The notes beneath the pieces were generated by a model. The model was not told the DNA's origin and made no database searches. It worked only from the letters and a program-made list of their open reading frames with translations. From a virus, in the IMG/VR virus record IMGVR_UViG_3300035698_013613, positions 1-25,173 of that record: 25,173 bases of DNA; one strand, given 5' to 3'. The position numbers and the translations under genes were made by a program. Every line of letters begins with the position of its first letter. The stretch's first letter is position 1. Of the stretch, positions 23,973 to 25,173 are shown piece after piece.

Positions 23973-24184
23973 TGAAAATCCGGGTTCCCAATCCCTTCCA
24001 AGGGTGAGCGAAAATTTCATTCAATTCACAAATCCCATTCATAGAACCAACCAAAAGCAGGATTCAAAAATGGATACTTAAATCTGTCAGTTTCGCTTTT
24101 TCTTAGAATAGAAAACAGATTCTAAATTTTCAACGCCATCCACATGACGAACTCAACACAATGCACGGGGAACCCGGATTTTCA
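23973..24184 (-). ncRNA. Candidate structured RNA with a 17-bp closing stem
   Basis: This 212-base gene-free element begins and ends with perfect complements: TGAAAATCCGGGTTCCC (23973-23989) and its exact reverse complement (24168-24184). Inside, further helices nest without conflict: 24010-24017 with 24124-24131 (8 bp), 24081-24087 with 24115-24121 (7 bp), 24032-24039 with 24069-24075 (7 bp, one bulge) and a small CCCT/AGGG hairpin at 23993-24004. A promoter on the minus strand would start transcription near 24191, seven bases before the closing stem. I see no long open frame with a ribosome binding site. No known RNA family was recognised. Alternatives are a structured mRNA leader for the gene at 23580 or a small inverted-repeat element. 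Confidence 0.6.
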
Positions 24185-24197
24185 AAGAACCGAATTC

Positions 24198-24225
24198 AAT
24201 TTAACCCCGTTTTTGAACTTGTCAA
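24198..24225 (-). promoter_or_regulatory. Sigma70-type promoter upstream of the candidate RNA
   Basis: TTGACA (24220-24225) and TAAATT (24198-24203) with a 16-base spacer on the minus strand. The -35 context CTTGACAAGTTCA equals that of the ParB-family promoter. Start expected near 24191. Confidence 0.72.
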
Positions 24226-24245
24226 GACTATTTTTTATTTTATTT

Positions 24246-24980
24246 TTACGACATATCCAACAAAGCATCGCCATACCAGCTAGACCCATCATATAGTAAA
24301 TTTACTATATCAACATCCCCAATGCCAACTGACCATACAGGTTCAGCACCACCAATCCATAAAACTCCATTTGTCGAGAAATCGGGATCGCGCGTACCAG
24401 CACCATCTTGCGTCATAATGAGAGTATATTTACCACCAGAAACCGGATTACTAAATGCAGCAAACGCAACAGACGCACTATTAAGCGTAATCGTCTGCGT
24501 TATTCCATCAGCCCAATCAACAGTCGGAGTAGCACCAGAATTTCCGAAAGCATTCAAGGAAAATATATTTACTTCATCGCTGCCACCATTCTCATGAGTC
24601 GTGTGATGATTCCCAGGATATTCCATCCATCCACCAGAACCGATAAAAACGTAGTAAAGTAGTCCAAGCAGCATCCATATTAACCAACCTTCTTCCGGCA
24701 TTTCTTCGACCCAATTACTTCCATCCCATTCATAAACATAATCTTCCGTCCAACCGTTAGCAGTCGCTTCTGATATGTACCTATCACCAACTGACGGACC
24801 GACTGGAAGCCCCCCCGTTGGATCATAAAAATCCTCAACCGGCTCTCTAAACGGAAAATCATCAAAAGCTAATCCAGTTACAGTCGCCGCTTCACCATCA
24901 GTGTACCTTACATGATGCGCTGTAGATACATTCGTATGCGCCTGTAATCTATCATCGCCATATTGCTTAGTTTGGGACAT
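24246..24980 (-). CDS. Tail fibre or virion appendage protein
   Basis: 244 residues, with AAGGA 8 bases before the ATG at 24978-24980. Two recognisable blocks: GDRYISEATANGWTEDYVYEWDGSNWVEE-type sequence near residues 66-95, which resembles short domains found in phage fibre and appendage proteins, and HHTTHENGGSDEVNIFSL near residues 125-142, a motif very common in tail fibres. The C-terminal 90 residues are beta-rich and could be a receptor- or chaperone-type end. A hydrophobic stretch (WLIWMLLGLLYYVFIG, about 98-113) is unusual for a fibre and might be a buried trimer core or a membrane segment. A strong terminator lies just upstream (25001). Confidence 0.65.
   Translation of the reverse strand: MSQTKQYGDDRLQAHTNVSTAHHVRYTDGEAATVTGLAFDDFPFREPVEDFYDPTGGLPVGPSVGDRYISEATANGWTEDYVYEWDGSNWVEEMPEEGWLIWMLLGLLYYVFIGSGGWMEYPGNHHTTHENGGSDEVNIFSLNAFGNSGATPTVDWADGITQTITLNSASVAFAAFSNPVSGGKYTLIMTQDGAGTRDPDFSTNGVLWIGGAEPVWSVGIGDVDIVNLLYDGSSWYGDALLDMS
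24291..24310. repeat. Perfect 20-bp AT-rich palindrome
   Basis: ATATAGTAAATTTACTATAT is its own reverse complement. It lies in the C-terminal part of the fibre-like gene, where it encodes IVNLLY. Confidence 0.9.
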
Positions 24981-24994
24981 TTTAAATCCTTATA

Positions 24995-25027
24995 AAAGAA
25001 AAAGCCGCCTCAAATCGAAACGGCTTT
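24995..25027 (-). terminator. Intrinsic terminator before the fibre-like gene
   Basis: AAAGCCGCCTC (25001-25011) pairs with GAAACGGCTTT (25017-25027) over 11 bp including two G-U pairs, loop AAATC; on the minus strand the stem runs into TTTTTCTTTT. It ends the gene at 25055. Confidence 0.88.
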
Positions 25028-25052
25028 CTCGGTTAGAACCTATCAGATTTAT

Positions 25053-25072
25053 GGTTACTCAATAAAGTAACC
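25053..25072. repeat. Short inverted repeat over a stop codon
   Basis: GGTTACT and AGTAACC (extendable to 9 bp, 25051-25074) flank CAATAA; the stop codon of the gene at 25055 lies in one arm. No T-run follows. Confidence 0.7.
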
Positions 25073-25173
25073 ATGTAGGAACACATCAGCCGTTCCCGAA
25101 GTGCCACTATCAGCACCAGTAATAGTGCAATCCAAAGTCGCATCATTACCAGCAATTGCCGGTTGAAGTCCTG
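25055..25173 (-). CDS. C-terminal end of a virion-type protein (cut by window edge)
   Basis: The last 38 codons of a minus-strand gene ending in TAA at 25055-25057. The visible end (GNDATLDCTITGADSGTSG, then ADVFLHGYFIE) is beta-rich with the ADV-x-hydrophobic-x-GY pattern seen at the end of several phage head or appendage proteins. It is followed by the terminator at 25001. Identity unknown. Confidence 0.55.
   Translation of the reverse strand, partial: GLQPAIAGNDATLDCTITGADSGTSGTADVFLHGYFIE

Noticed and set aside
23975-24004. tRNA T-arm-like sequence GGGTTCCCAATCCC
   Set aside because: The loop does not fit TTCRANY and no acceptor, D or anticodon arm can be placed around it.
23973-24184. 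Small inverted-repeat transposable element (MITE-like) instead of an RNA
   Set aside because: No direct repeats flank the ends, no second copy is seen, and a promoter is placed precisely before it. It is kept as an alternative, not as the main call.
1-25173. CRISPR array or classical parS palindrome
   Set aside because: No regularly spaced repeats with unique spacers were seen, and no 16-bp TGTTTCACGTGAAACA-like site was found by eye.

Overview
The window is a stretch of a contractile-tailed (myovirus-like) double-stranded DNA phage or prophage. Every gene I can support lies on the minus strand, so the biological reading direction is from high to low coordinates. The DNA is AT-rich, genes are packed with 1-11 base overlaps (ATGA, TAATG, ATGCTAA), and most starts carry GGAG-type ribosome binding sites. 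Four promoters match the sigma70 consensus (TTGACA, 16-17 base spacer, TATGAT-like), so the host is a bacterium with an ordinary housekeeping sigma factor. I cannot name the host.

Layout in transcription order. 25173-24246: the end of one virion-type gene, a strong terminator, and a fibre or appendage protein. 24245-23889: a gene-free stretch with a promoter followed by an element whose ends form a perfect 17-bp inverted repeat, read here as a candidate structured RNA of about 212 nt. 23888-20834: seven small genes, mostly unrecognised, including a zinc-finger-like protein and a membrane protein, with a second promoter in the middle. 20820-18885: a promoter, a ParB-family protein, a hexapeptide-repeat protein and an unknown small protein, with two intrinsic terminators. 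18880-1: a promoter and then the morphogenesis block: putative small terminase, large terminase, portal, XkdF-like protease, scaffold, major capsid protein, small accessory proteins, gp6-like adaptor, neck and tail-completion proteins, a very large tail sheath, a protein with a KLPHH-type domain, two paralogous tube proteins, tail assembly chaperone with a -1 frameshift site, and the tape measure protein, which is cut by the window edge.

Two signals are not explained by the genes. The first is a 15-17 bp sequence, AAAACTTCGGAACTAAT, present eight times in both orientations; seven copies are identical over 15 bases and one differs at a single base. It occurs in gaps next to genes and, in three copies, inside genes in different reading frames, so it looks like a DNA-binding site spread along the genome. 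The second is the candidate structured RNA at 23973-24184, which has its own promoter and directly abuts one copy of the repeated site. An orphan ParB-like protein is encoded among these sites and is a natural, untested candidate to bind them.

Other points of note are the in-frame T_TTT_TTT slippery site in the tail chaperone, a protease-scaffold arrangement split over two frames with a nested scaffold start, a perfect 14-bp hairpin just inside a small gene, and an in-frame 18-bp tandem duplication in a neck gene.
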